64,000 nucleotides of DNA, from contig JAGCZA010000005.1 in NCBI GenBank assembly GCA_017960525.1, positions 29,051-93,050 of the forward strand. Reading direction: 5' to 3'. This DNA is from Prevotella sp. GTDB taxonomy: Bacteria; Bacteroidota; Bacteroidia; Bacteroidales; Bacteroidaceae. Position numbers and translations under genes: made by a program. Positions 8,258 to 16,701 of the stretch are shown piece by piece. The notes below the pieces were generated by a model. The model made no database searches. It worked only from the letters and a program-made list of their open reading frames with translations, and was not told the DNA's origin. The first letter of the stretch is position 1. Each line of letters opens with the position of its first letter.

Positions 8258-9463
8258 CTATTTCTTGAATATACCGCAGAAGTCGAGAATGACTTTATCG
8301 TCATTCCACTTCAACTGCTTAAACGGATCATGGGCAGTAAGGAACACCACAATGTCGGCCTTCTCGTAGGCGGTGGCATAGTCGGTCAACTTAAACACCT
8401 TGTGTTCAGTGATATTCGGCTCCACCACCAGGATATTGGCATTGTTGAAACTCTGCATCACCTTGGTCACGATATACTTGGCCGGACTCTCGCGCAAATC
8501 GTCAATATTTGGTTTGAAGGCCAAGCCCATCATAGCCACCACGGGAATACGCTTGTGACTGAGTTCGAAGCGCAGCATGGCGTTCTGAACCTTCTCAGCA
8601 CACCAGTCGGCCTTATAACTGTTCACCTCGCGGGCCATCGCAATCATACGCGCCTCTTTGGGGAACTCGCTACTGATGAAATAAGGGTCAACGGCAATGC
8701 AATGACCGCCGACGCCGCAGCCGGGCTGCAGGATGTTCACACGCGGATGTTTGTTGGCCAAGTTAATGAGTTCCCAGACGTTGATGCCAGCCTTGTCGCA
8801 GATGATGCTCAACTCGTTGGCAAAGGCTATCTGTGAGTCGCGGCAGGAGTTTTCCGTCAGTTTGCACATCTCAGCCGTCTTGCAGTTGGTGGCATGCAAA
8901 GTGCCCTTGACAAACTGCGCATAGAACTCTTGCGCCTTCTTTGTAGAGGCTTCGTCGATGCCGCCGATGACGCGGTCGTTATGCTCCAGTTCATAGATGA
9001 CATTGCCTGGGAGCACACGTTCCGGACAGTAGGCGATGTAGAGTTTTCCCTTCAGTTCAGGCCGCTCAGTAAAGATGAGTTCGGCCATCTTGTCGGTAGT
9101 GCCTACGGGCGAAGTCGACTCGATGACAAAGAGGTCGCCCTCTTTCAGAAGCGGCAGAACCATGCGTGTGGCCGACTCCACGTAAGAGATGTCCGGCTCA
9201 TGCTTGCCCTTGAACGGGGTGGGCACCACGATAAAATAGGAATCGCTCACCTCCGGCGCTACCGAGACGTGAAGCATACCGCTCTTCACCACCTCGCTCA
9301 AAATCGCCTCCAGGCCAGGCTCCACAAAGTGCAGACGCCCCGCATTGGTCATTTCCACCACTTGCGGGTTGATGTCCACACCTGTCACCTTTATGTTATG
9401 TTTAGCTGCAATGATGGCCGTGGGCAATCCGATGTACCCAAGCCCCATAAAACATGCTGTCAT
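8258..9463 (-). CDS. wecC: UDP-N-acetyl-D-mannosamine dehydrogenase
   Basis: A 401-residue UDP-sugar 6-dehydrogenase. The start is the ATG at 9463, which puts the Rossmann motif GLGYIGLP at residues 7-14; earlier in-frame starts would overlap the upstream gene and precede the promoter. The catalytic Cys255 lies in GGHCIAVDPYF, and KLTENSCRD (201-209) holds the conserved Lys/Asn of the active site. It oxidises UDP-ManNAc to UDP-ManNAcA with two NAD+ for capsule or common-antigen synthesis. The C-terminal LAFKPNIDDLRESP is characteristic. No mnaA (wecB) epimerase gene is adjacent in this window. Confidence 0.92.
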   Translation of the reverse strand: MTACFMGLGYIGLPTAIIAAKHNIKVTGVDINPQVVEMTNAGRLHFVEPGLEAILSEVVKSGMLHVSVAPEVSDSYFIVVPTPFKGKHEPDISYVESATRMVLPLLKEGDLFVIESTSPVGTTDKMAELIFTERPELKGKLYIAYCPERVLPGNVIYELEHNDRVIGGIDEASTKKAQEFYAQFVKGTLHATNCKTAEMCKLTENSCRDSQIAFANELSIICDKAGINVWELINLANKHPRVNILQPGCGVGGHCIAVDPYFISSEFPKEARMIAMAREVNSYKADWCAEKVQNAMLRFELSHKRIPVVAMMGLAFKPNIDDLRESPAKYIVTKVMQSFNNANILVVEPNITEHKVFKLTDYATAYEKADIVVFLTAHDPFKQLKWNDDKVILDFCGIFKK

Positions 9464-9484
9464 ATCTTTTTTCGATTTTGGATG

Positions 9485-9492
9485 CAAAGGTA
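9485..9492 (-). promoter_or_regulatory. Candidate -7 box upstream of wecC
   Basis: Minus-strand TACCTTTG matches TAnnTTTG exactly and is 22 bp before the wecC ATG. A convincing TTTG at -33 was not found; the region upstream is A/T-rich. Confidence 0.45.
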
Positions 9493-9600
9493 CTCTTTTT
9501 TTTAAAATTTTATGGTTTTTGTAAACAGAAAAAGACAATTCTTCACAAAAAAAGCCCGATTTAAGGATTTTTAAACAACGCACAAGCCTTGGAAACCACT

Positions 9601-9634
9601 CATCCCCAGCTCCAAGCAGATGAAGCCGGGGATG
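9601..9634 (-). terminator. Hairpin downstream of the FG-GAP/dockerin gene
   Basis: CATCCCC at 9601-9607 pairs with GGGGATG at 9628-9634, and the stem extends to about 10 bp with one G-T wobble. It begins 24 bp after the stop of the large gene. No T-run follows at once on the minus strand (a T-run lies some 40 bp further on), so it may be a 3'-end stabilising stem rather than a strict intrinsic terminator. Confidence 0.4.
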
Positions 9635-9657
9635 AAGGTAGAGTTTGGTGAGAACAA

Positions 9658-12600
9658 TCAATAAGAGTCGTCCACGGATGTTCCACCGTTTTCCATCTTC
9701 AGCATCCTTGCTCTCGACGCCATGATGCTCAACACGGTGGCGATGTCGGCCACATCCACCTTGCCGTCGCTGTTCACGTCTACCTGTTGCGAATTCAGCC
9801 CAGCGGTCTGCCCGGCCATACAACTGAGAATAGTGGCAATGTCAGCCACGTCAATCTTGCCGTCGCCGTTGGTGTCGCCTATATCGCTGCTGCCGTCGAT
9901 GGTACATTCTACGGTCTTCGTCATCGGCGAATGTAGCCCCCACAGGTCGATGGCCTGTACCTGCACCTCGTAGGTCTCGCCAGTAGTGAGGACGGAGGCT
10001 GGGACGAGCATCTGCGTAGACTTCTTGTAGTCGTAGTCGGGCACAATGGCTGCGGCATCCATCAGGCCGTTCATTGGTGAGATGAGGAAGGCATTCTTAC
10101 CCGTCTTGCCCTTGCGTTTCACGCTGACGTTGTAGCGCATTTGCATGGCAGGTGTATGGTCATCCGTGGCATCGCTCCAAGTGATGAGCAGACCATCGGC
10201 TGTCTGTTTGGCTGCCACCGTGGCAGGAGCCTGAGGTGCAACATTGCTGATGTTTGTTTTGTAGAGGTAACCATCAGAGAAAAGGAATCCCTGTTGTGGG
10301 CTAAAGGTGTTTAATGAATTAAAAGCAGGCTCCGCAGTTCCCAGTTCATAGCTGAAGTCGGAATGGAAGAACAATGCTTTGCCGTTTTTCAAGTCCGGTA
10401 TGTCGGGACAGCCGTCATTATTTACATCCATGGCCGTACGCAATGGAGTGCCGACACCTTCAACCTTGGCTACCACCTCTGAGCTGTTGCCTCTGGCCTT
10501 GCCTTTGAAAATGTACAAACTGCCCGAATAATACAAGGCCATGTCGACATAGCCGTCGCTGTTATAATCGGCAATTTGGAAGACAGTGTTTTTCAGACTA
10601 TCTGGTATCTGGAACAACACCTGCGGCTCTCCGTAGTTGAAATCTGCTGTCTTGTCTTTCAAGCAGCAACAGATTCTGTAATTGGTATAATTTTTGTCGT
10701 AGGTACCATAAACCAAATCAGGGAAACCGTCGCGGTTCACGTCGTAGAGCGTGAAAGTATAGATATAATAATGAGGATTTTTCTTTTCTATTTTTTCGTA
10801 TGTCTTGCCGTCTGTAGTAGAATAAAATGAAAAGTTTGAATAATTTCCATCAACATTTTTACTATCCAACAGCCCATCGTTGTTCAGGTCGGTCATTCCG
10901 TAACCACTAGGCGGGAATGTCATCCCCACGGTCTGGTAGTCGAAGTCGAGGTCCTGCTCGCCATAGTTCAGGAACACGTCGCCTTTGCTGCAGTTTGCCA
11001 CGGTGAAGTCGGGATAGCCGTCGCGGTCGTAATCGGTCACGAAATTACATTTGGTGATGTCGGCAAAGGTGCTCCATGCTATCCGCTCCATGCTGCCGTC
11101 GCCCACATTACGGTAGCCAATGGCATCGATAAGGCCATCCTGGTCCATGTCGAGCACGGGCCTGTGGAAATCGCTGCGCGTTACGCTCTTCAAGGCACTG
11201 GTGTAGACCGTCTTCGGATTGGCCTTATAGGTCTTGCTACCGACGATGACAGAGAGACCGACCTCGTGGTTGCCCTGCTTGAAGAACGCCAGCTTGGCGG
11301 TGTTGCCATCCCACTCCACCACCATGCCGTCGGTAACCGTCCACTCGTAGGTGGCACCGGCCACAAGGCTCTTGGCATAAACCGCCAGCGTGTCTGCCGT
11401 GGTGATGCTTTTACTGTCCATCGCGAACACAGGCTTCTGCATCTCATGCTCATAGACAAACTCGTCGCTGAAGGGGCCACCGAGTCCGCCCTGATCTATG
11501 GCCTGCACGCTGATGTAGTACTTGCCCGGATGTAGCGATGCGGCATTGAACAGGCAGTATAGGTTGGTACCCTGCTTACCCTCGCGGGTGGTCAGGCGGC
11601 GACCGTCGGCACTCGACTCGGCATACAGCACGTCGCCCTGTCCGGGCTGAGTGCCTATGCGCAGCTCGTAGGTCAGGTCGCAGGCCGATGTCTCAGCATC
11701 CTCTCCCCGCTGCCATGTTATATTCAGCCGGTTTCTATCGGACAGGAATGTGGCAGTAGGGGCAGCCATTTTCTTCGGAGCGGAGTTGGTTTTGGCCTGT
11801 GACGACAAATGGCCATACAGTGTACCTCCTAATGAATAGAACTCTGACAAGCCGTCGCCATCGAAGTCACCAATGATAGTGTTGCGGCCTTGAGACTTAT
11901 ATTTAGGCGGACTGCCACCACCACCATTGTAAAAGAATTCACCTGGAACAAAACGGCTACTCATCTGGCTTATGGTGAAATCGGCATTCACCTTCATTAA
12001 TAGTTCGTCACAAACATTTCCAGTCTTGTCAGGTTCCACTATTTTATTCAACAAGATTTCATAGCAGCCATCAGCATCATAATCGCCACAACTGATGATT
12101 TGGCTCGACAAGTCGGCAAAGTTCACCTCTTTGCGACGGAAAGTCCCATTGCCATTGTTCCGCAAGAAAACAAAGTAGCTGTAGCGAGAATTATTATAGT
12201 ATTGACTCCCATAGCCTGGGCAGAGAAACGCCAGAATATCGATGTCGCCGTCGTGGTCGAAGTCACGGAACAGTACCTGGTCAACAACTGAGTTCTTATA
12301 TAGCTCTTGCCTGTTGGACTCGGTACTTGTCACGCCGGTGATGATGTAGAGGGTGGTGCCGTCGTAGCACACATAGTCCACCTCACCGTCGCCGTCCACG
12401 TCGTAGGGGTAGACTTTATTGTTGCCCGCTGACATACAGAAGAAGCTGTCTGGCTCGCACAGGCTGTAGTACATGTTGCCACTTGTAATGAAGTCCTGTA
12501 TGCCGTCCTTGTTCAGGTCCACGCACTGGCCTACTCGTGATGACGAACGGCTTGATGATGTATTTGTCCACACCATCGTCTTCATTGGACTACGCGACTC

Positions 12601-13602
12601 GGCAAAGTCCGAAGGTGCCTCTCGTGAGTCGACAAACATACCATCGCGCAAATTGGGAATTCCCAGCAGGGTGTTCCCGTTGGTACTAGCGTTGACATCA
12701 CCCTCATCGCTCGTCACATACTGCACGGAACCGATAAACGAGCCGTCGGTCTGCTGCATATAGAGCGTCATGCCGTTACTGTCGACAAAACCACAGTCAA
12801 TTCGCCCGTCATTGTCGAAGTCGTCGATGTAATTACATTTGACATCTGACACATGCACCGACTTGTTGTCATCAGTTAGTTTGTATAAGTAGTTCGTGTA
12901 GTATCCGCTTTCATACTTCCAATACATCAGGCCGCCGTTAGGCTCGCACCATATATTCTCATACTCTACAGGCTCCATCACCCCGTCGCCGTCACGGTCG
13001 TAAACGCTATAGGCTAAGAACCCCAGGTTCAAAACTTCGTCGACATCGCATGTCTCCTCAAAAACATAACGATCATAGTAATTTAAGGCGTATGTTCCAG
13101 CACTACCTTTAGGTACTATGATAATCATAGGACAATTGACTAATGATGCCCTTGTTGGCGGTGTCACATTTTGCAGGGTTGCCTTCTTGCATGAAGGAAA
13201 CCAAACGTAGCTAACACTATCCATCAACACCACGTGGTTGATACCTTCACTACGGGCAAATGTCCCGTATGTTGTTTCTCCCCAATACCGTTGTCCTGAA
13301 GGTATAACATGTATACCCTTAGGGATGGTGATTATCCCCTTGTCGTCTATATAGTTATAAGGTACGTACACAAGCGAGTCGCCAGCCTTGTTGCACAGCA
13401 GGCCATTGTTGCTGCTGTACAGCGGATTGCCCTCCTCCACCAGCACCTGTTCTAGATTGGGATACTGATTGAGAAACTCGCGAATTTGATTCGCACTCCA
13501 TGTACAGTCTTTGGGGATGGTGTACGTAGTGCTGTCGTCGGCATGAGCCGCTAATGTCAGCAGCGACAGGAAAAAGGAAAAGCATAGTTTCTTCATATTC
13601 AT
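9658..13602 (-). CDS. Secreted FG-GAP/VCBS repeat protein with C-terminal dockerin-like domain
   Basis: A 1314-residue protein with a Sec signal peptide (residues 1-21, cleavage after AHA). The body carries many short acidic calcium-loop motifs of the FG-GAP/VCBS type, for example YDRDGDGVMEP, YPYDVDGDGEVDY, DFDHDGDIDI and VDMDQDGLIDA-like copies, which suggest one or two beta-propellers. Fibronectin-III-like segments lie near 640-730 and 1135-1230. The C-terminus (about 1240-1298) has two repeats of the pattern D-x-NGDGKIDVADIAT and VNSDGKVDVADIAT, a type I dockerin-like pair of calcium loops. It is predicted to act at the surface or in a protein complex; no catalytic domain is recognised. 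It has a long leader with the duplicated hairpin element and its own promoter at 13732-13762. Confidence 0.85.
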   Translation of the reverse strand: MNMKKLCFSFFLSLLTLAAHADDSTTYTIPKDCTWSANQIREFLNQYPNLEQVLVEEGNPLYSSNNGLLCNKAGDSLVYVPYNYIDDKGIITIPKGIHVIPSGQRYWGETTYGTFARSEGINHVVLMDSVSYVWFPSCKKATLQNVTPPTRASLVNCPMIIIVPKGSAGTYALNYYDRYVFEETCDVDEVLNLGFLAYSVYDRDGDGVMEPVEYENIWCEPNGGLMYWKYESGYYTNYLYKLTDDNKSVHVSDVKCNYIDDFDNDGRIDCGFVDSNGMTLYMQQTDGSFIGSVQYVTSDEGDVNASTNGNTLLGIPNLRDGMFVDSREAPSDFAESRSPMKTMVWTNTSSSRSSSRVGQCVDLNKDGIQDFITSGNMYYSLCEPDSFFCMSAGNNKVYPYDVDGDGEVDYVCYDGTTLYIITGVTSTESNRQELYKNSVVDQVLFRDFDHDGDIDILAFLCPGYGSQYYNNSRYSYFVFLRNNGNGTFRRKEVNFADLSSQIISCGDYDADGCYEILLNKIVEPDKTGNVCDELLMKVNADFTISQMSSRFVPGEFFYNGGGGSPPKYKSQGRNTIIGDFDGDGLSEFYSLGGTLYGHLSSQAKTNSAPKKMAAPTATFLSDRNRLNITWQRGEDAETSACDLTYELRIGTQPGQGDVLYAESSADGRRLTTREGKQGTNLYCLFNAASLHPGKYYISVQAIDQGGLGGPFSDEFVYEHEMQKPVFAMDSKSITTADTLAVYAKSLVAGATYEWTVTDGMVVEWDGNTAKLAFFKQGNHEVGLSVIVGSKTYKANPKTVYTSALKSVTRSDFHRPVLDMDQDGLIDAIGYRNVGDGSMERIAWSTFADITKCNFVTDYDRDGYPDFTVANCSKGDVFLNYGEQDLDFDYQTVGMTFPPSGYGMTDLNNDGLLDSKNVDGNYSNFSFYSTTDGKTYEKIEKKNPHYYIYTFTLYDVNRDGFPDLVYGTYDKNYTNYRICCCLKDKTADFNYGEPQVLFQIPDSLKNTVFQIADYNSDGYVDMALYYSGSLYIFKGKARGNSSEVVAKVEGVGTPLRTAMDVNNDGCPDIPDLKNGKALFFHSDFSYELGTAEPAFNSLNTFSPQQGFLFSDGYLYKTNISNVAPQAPATVAAKQTADGLLITWSDATDDHTPAMQMRYNVSVKRKGKTGKNAFLISPMNGLMDAAAIVPDYDYKKSTQMLVPASVLTTGETYEVQVQAIDLWGLHSPMTKTVECTIDGSSDIGDTNGDGKIDVADIATILSCMAGQTAGLNSQQVDVNSDGKVDVADIATVLSIMASRARMLKMENGGTSVDDSY

Positions 13603-13688
13603 AATTATTTATATTATTACATTCACCTCATTCCATGGCAGAAGCGCGGGAATGCCTTTGCCCGTTCCGTTTGTGTGGCGGTTGAGCA

Positions 13689-13762
13689 AATGAAATCTGT
13701 GCGTCGCGCCCCGGAGAGCGGTGGCACGTTGCAAAAGTATGTAAAAAATGCGAAACGCGCAA
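13689..13762 (-). promoter_or_regulatory. Promoter and structured leader of the FG-GAP gene (leader element copy A)
   Basis: On the minus strand, TACTTTTG at 13732-13739 matches the -7 box and TTG at 13760-13762 is 20 bp upstream in the -33 position. The transcript should start near 13725, leaving about 120 nt before the ATG. The first 40 nt hold a hairpin with arms CGCTC and GGGCG closed on a TCCG loop. A conserved tail, ACGCACAGATTTCATTT, follows. The block is a near copy of that at 14766-14837. Confidence 0.65.
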
Positions 13763-13827
13763 GCTATTTGGAGATTTTTTAGCAGAAAGTAAAAAAGAAG
13801 TGCAAAATGAGTGCAAGAAGGGAAAAG

Positions 13828-14283
13828 TTACAATTCGTGAAGTCCCTTCTGTGCGATGTCGACCAATTCGCGTTGTATGGCGAGTATCAGAAAATCTTGC
13901 TCTATGCCAGGAGTGATTGTACTGAGTATCTTGCCTCCAACGAGATTCTCCCCATTAACCGTAATAAAGATACCAGCATAAGAGGGCACACTTTCTGAAG
14001 CACATTCTTTGACATCATACACCACTCCTTTCAGTTGGATTTTTCGAATACCATTTACCCCCATTTCCGCATAGCCATAAAGCTTACGGTTTTTGCGCTG
14101 CGGTATAATCTTCACATCGTCTAACCAAGTAGGGAAAGCCATCCGAATAACGGAGATATACTCTTCTTGTATGGACGGCCTTAGGCAAAATGCTTCTGGT
14201 TGTATTTCACCATTGATAATCATACGAGGCGAGAAGATGGCACGTGCCACGTTTTCATTATCAGCAACCATTTTACTTTCCAT
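13828..14283 (-). CDS. Uncharacterised protein, second gene of a two-gene unit
   Basis: A 151-residue soluble protein with no signal peptide or membrane segment. I do not recognise the family. Notable segments are ARAIFSPRMI near residue 14, LRPSIQEEYISVIRMAFPTWLDDV near 34-57, and a C-terminal helix QDFLILAIQRELVDIA. It starts 4 bp after the stop of the upstream gene, so the two are co-transcribed and probably work together. Two-gene units of this size suggest an accessory role such as toxin-antitoxin or defence, but nothing in the sequence proves that. Confidence 0.65.
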   Translation of the reverse strand: MESKMVADNENVARAIFSPRMIINGEIQPEAFCLRPSIQEEYISVIRMAFPTWLDDVKIIPQRKNRKLYGYAEMGVNGIRKIQLKGVVYDVKECASESVPSYAGIFITVNGENLVGGKILSTITPGIEQDFLILAIQRELVDIAQKGLHEL

Positions 14284-14287
14284 TACG

Positions 14288-14752
14288 TTAGAGTCGTTTC
14301 ATAGTATCTAGAACAGCCTTTGGCGAGAATTTCAGGTTGTTCTCTCCCTTTGCCTCACCATCTTGTATCTCATAATATGAGAAGCCGTTGATGCCAATAT
14401 TGATGCCCGATTTCCGAACTCTATTCTGAAGCAGAAGTGTGCCGTTGGCAGCTGGGAAAATAGTCCATCCTTGCAAGTCAGCGTCATTACTCTTTTGCAG
14501 CAGACTCTTGAAATTCTTCACAACATTCCGATTCAGGGGCAGGGCATCATTGCCGTCCCATCCTCGCTCGTACTCTTGAAAGTCAGACAGCCGCTCTAAC
14601 ATTTCTGTATATACCTGACTTCTGGGAACAGCCACGCTGTGTGACTTGACGAGTTTGCTTATAAAGTCGATGGTACGCTGCAAATAGTTCTCATTATCTG
14701 CAATATAGCTCAGTTGCTGTAATAACTGCGCGTTAAGTTCTATCGTTGTCAT
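14288..14752 (-). CDS. Uncharacterised protein, first gene of a two-gene unit
   Basis: A 154-residue protein. The ATG at 14752 is chosen because an earlier in-frame start would lie inside the promoter-leader element. The N-terminal 60 residues are helical. Next comes EYERGWDGNDALPLNRNVV near residue 68, a W-x-G-x-x-A-x-P pattern that I associate with small uncharacterised bacterial proteins, then a beta-rich segment (GWTIFPAANGTLLLQNRV). The function is not known. The gene begins right after leader element copy B and is followed at 4 bp by its partner gene. Confidence 0.65.
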   Translation of the reverse strand: MTTIELNAQLLQQLSYIADNENYLQRTIDFISKLVKSHSVAVPRSQVYTEMLERLSDFQEYERGWDGNDALPLNRNVVKNFKSLLQKSNDADLQGWTIFPAANGTLLLQNRVRKSGINIGINGFSYYEIQDGEAKGENNLKFSPKAVLDTMKRL

Positions 14753-14765
14753 AACCAAAGCAAAA

Positions 14766-14837
14766 TGAAATCTGTGCGTTCCACCCCGAAGGGCGGTGAC
14801 ACGGTGCAAAAATACGAAAAGTTTGGGAATTGGCAAA
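14766..14837 (-). promoter_or_regulatory. Promoter and structured leader of the two-gene unit (leader element copy B)
   Basis: On the minus strand, TATTTTTG at 14807-14814 is a -7 box and TTTG at 14834-14837 lies 19 bp upstream. The leader has a hairpin CCGCCC-TTCG-GGGTGG with a UUCG tetraloop, then ACGCACAGATTTCATTT, and reaches the ATG at 14752. Compared with copy A, the pair at one stem position changes from G-U to G-C while pairing is kept. Confidence 0.65.
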
Positions 14838-14877
14838 GAAAAGTGGGAAAAATTAGCAAGGAAAAGAAGAATAAAAG

Positions 14878-14941
14878 TTTTGACGAACCAAACTCACAGT
14901 TTGGACGAACCAAAGTGGGAGTTTGGACGAACCAAATTTTT
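14878..14941. repeat. 22-bp hairpin repeat array, locus A
   Basis: About 2.7 contiguous copies of GACGAACCAAACTCACAGTTTG: 14882-14903, 14904-14925 and a partial from 14926. Each junction AGTTTGG-ACGAA-CCAAACT forms a short hairpin. It lies 7 bp beyond the stop of the acetyltransferase gene, in the position of a 3' end structure. Confidence 0.75.
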
Positions 14942-14947
14942 GGCCGT

Positions 14948-15511
14948 CTATAATTGCTTGATGACCTTGGCCGGAACACCCGCTGCCACAGCGTAAGCGG
15001 GCACATCGTGGGTCACCACGCTGTTGGCCCCAATGATGGCACCGTCGCCGATGGTCACTCCGGGCATCACGCAGACGTTGTTGCCTAACCACACGTTGTT
15101 GCCGATAACCACAGGGCCTTTGCTGTACATTGGCCGCTCATAGTAGGGCAGGCTCATGTGCTCACGGGTGCTTTGTCCGTGGCTGTTATCGGTGATGAGC
15201 ACGTTGGTGCCTGTCAGCAGATTGTCGCCGATGGTGATGCTGTTGATGGCTGTAATGTGGGCATTCTCTCGGATTTCGCATCGTTTGCCGATGGTGATGG
15301 AGGGTGTATAGGTTTGGCCATCAAGCGAATCCCATGCCGTCAGTTGCACGCCAGGGGTGATGAACGTCCCATCGCCCACCGAGATATATTTCAGTCCTTT
15401 CAGGTTCATGGCACGCCAGCCGATGTGCGCGCCCTTGCCCAAATGGGCAAAGCGCGGACGTAGCCACAGCGTGTAGAGTCTGATGACGAAATATCTGATA
15501 ATCCGATTCAT
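14948..15511 (-). CDS. Left-handed beta-helix (hexapeptide repeat) acetyltransferase
   Basis: A 187-residue protein with an N-terminal basic/hydrophobic helix and many hexapeptide turns ([37 protein letters not shown]), ending in the usual [12 protein letters not shown]. The catalytic-type His is in TDNSHG near residue 114, and the loop [11 protein letters not shown] is typical of maltose O-acetyltransferase and WcaF/NodL-like enzymes. It probably acetylates a sugar of a surface polysaccharide using acetyl-CoA. It is 21 bp downstream of fcl, consistent with an operon for fucose-containing glycans. Confidence 0.88.
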   Translation of the reverse strand: MNRIIRYFVIRLYTLWLRPRFAHLGKGAHIGWRAMNLKGLKYISVGDGTFITPGVQLTAWDSLDGQTYTPSITIGKRCEIRENAHITAINSITIGDNLLTGTNVLITDNSHGQSTREHMSLPYYERPMYSKGPVVIGNNVWLGNNVCVMPGVTIGDGAIIGANSVVTHDVPAYAVAAGVPAKVIKQL

Positions 15512-15532
15512 AATTTACAAAGTGAAATACTG

Positions 15533-16699
15533 TCAGGCCAGACTCTGCCTGTACCAGTCGAACAGGCGTCCGACGCCCTCTTCCAGTTCCACCTTGTGGG
15601 TCCAGCCCAGACGGTGCAGTTTCTCCACGTCGATGAGTTTGCGCATAGTGCCGTCGGGCTTGGAGGCATCGAACTCCACCTTGCCCTCGAAACCAACGGC
15701 CTTTACAACCAATTCGGAAAGTTCGCGGATGGTCAGCTCCTTGCCCGTGCCCACGTTGATATGGCAGTTGCGAATCTCGCCCAAGGCGGGGATGGCGCCT
15801 CCACGACCGGCGGAGTGGTTACGGTCCACAGCCCCATCAGTAGCGGCTCCATAGTGCACGCTGCTGTACTTCTCGATGCCGATGATGTCCTTGAAGTCGA
15901 CATTGAGCAGCACATGCACCGAGGCATCGGCCATATCCTCGCTCCAGAGGAACTCGCGCAACGGCGTGCCCGTGCCCCAGAGCGTCACCTTGTTGTCCGA
16001 TATTCCGTAACTACGCAATATCGCTATAATGGTATCACGAGGGGCCGACCCGTTGATGCCCTCTACGGGCCGGATATCAAGGTCGCGGGCAATGGCGTCC
16101 CAGTCGCCGTCGTGGATGAGCTTGGCCAGATAGACCTTGCGCATCATGGCGGGCATCACGTGCGAGTTCTCCAAGTGGAAGTTGTCGCCGGGGCCATAGA
16201 GATTGGTGGGCATCACGGCGATGTAGTTGGTGCCATACTGCAGGTTGTAGCTCTCGCACATCTTCAGACCGGCAATCTTGGCGATGGCATACTCCTCGTT
16301 GGTGTACTCCAATGGCGAGGTGAGCAGACAGTCCTCTTTCATGGGCTGCGGCGCATTCTTGGGATAGATGCAGGTGCTGCCCAGGAAGAGCAGCTTCTCC
16401 ACACCGTGACGGTAGCTCTCGCCAATGACATTGCACTGCATGAGCATGTTCTGCATGATGAAATCGGCGCGGTAGAGCGAATTGGCCATGATGCCGCCCA
16501 CGAAGGCGGCCGCCAGCACCACGCCGTCGGGTCGCTCCTGGTCGAAGAAGTCCTTGACAGCCTGCTGGTTGGTCAAGTCCAGTTCCTGATGGGTACGCCC
16601 CACCAGATTGGTGTAGCCGCGCTGCTTCAGGTTGTTCCAGATGGCCGAGCCCACGAGTCCTCGGTGCCCGGCCACATAGATTTTCGATTGTTTGTCCAT
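15533..16699 (-). CDS. fcl: GDP-L-fucose synthase
   Basis: A 388-residue extended SDR enzyme. It has the NADP motif GHRGLVGS near residue 11, the catalytic Ser in LGSTCIYP near 108 and the Tyr-x3-Lys pair EEYAIAKIAG near 137. It epimerises and reduces GDP-4-keto-6-deoxymannose to GDP-L-fucose. The protein is longer than the usual form of about 310-320 residues; an insertion near residues 280-305 (HYGAATDGAVDRNHSAGRGG) accounts for part of this. The partner gmd (GDP-mannose dehydratase) is not in the window. pruA ends 2 bp upstream, so it may be read with the proline genes. Confidence 0.93.
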   Translation of the reverse strand: MDKQSKIYVAGHRGLVGSAIWNNLKQRGYTNLVGRTHQELDLTNQQAVKDFFDQERPDGVVLAAAFVGGIMANSLYRADFIMQNMLMQCNVIGESYRHGVEKLLFLGSTCIYPKNAPQPMKEDCLLTSPLEYTNEEYAIAKIAGLKMCESYNLQYGTNYIAVMPTNLYGPGDNFHLENSHVMPAMMRKVYLAKLIHDGDWDAIARDLDIRPVEGINGSAPRDTIIAILRSYGISDNKVTLWGTGTPLREFLWSEDMADASVHVLLNVDFKDIIGIEKYSSVHYGAATDGAVDRNHSAGRGGAIPALGEIRNCHINVGTGKELTIRELSELVVKAVGFEGKVEFDASKPDGTMRKLIDVEKLHRLGWTHKVELEEGVGRLFDWYRQSLA

Positions 16700-16701
16700 C
16701 T

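Noticed and set aside
8258-9823. A longer N-terminus for wecC reaching to 9823
   Set aside because: The extra 120 residues overlap the end of the FG-GAP gene and the wecC promoter, and the Rossmann motif requires the start at 9463.
14288-14836. A longer first gene of the two-gene unit starting at 14836
   Set aside because: It would translate the promoter and leader hairpin.
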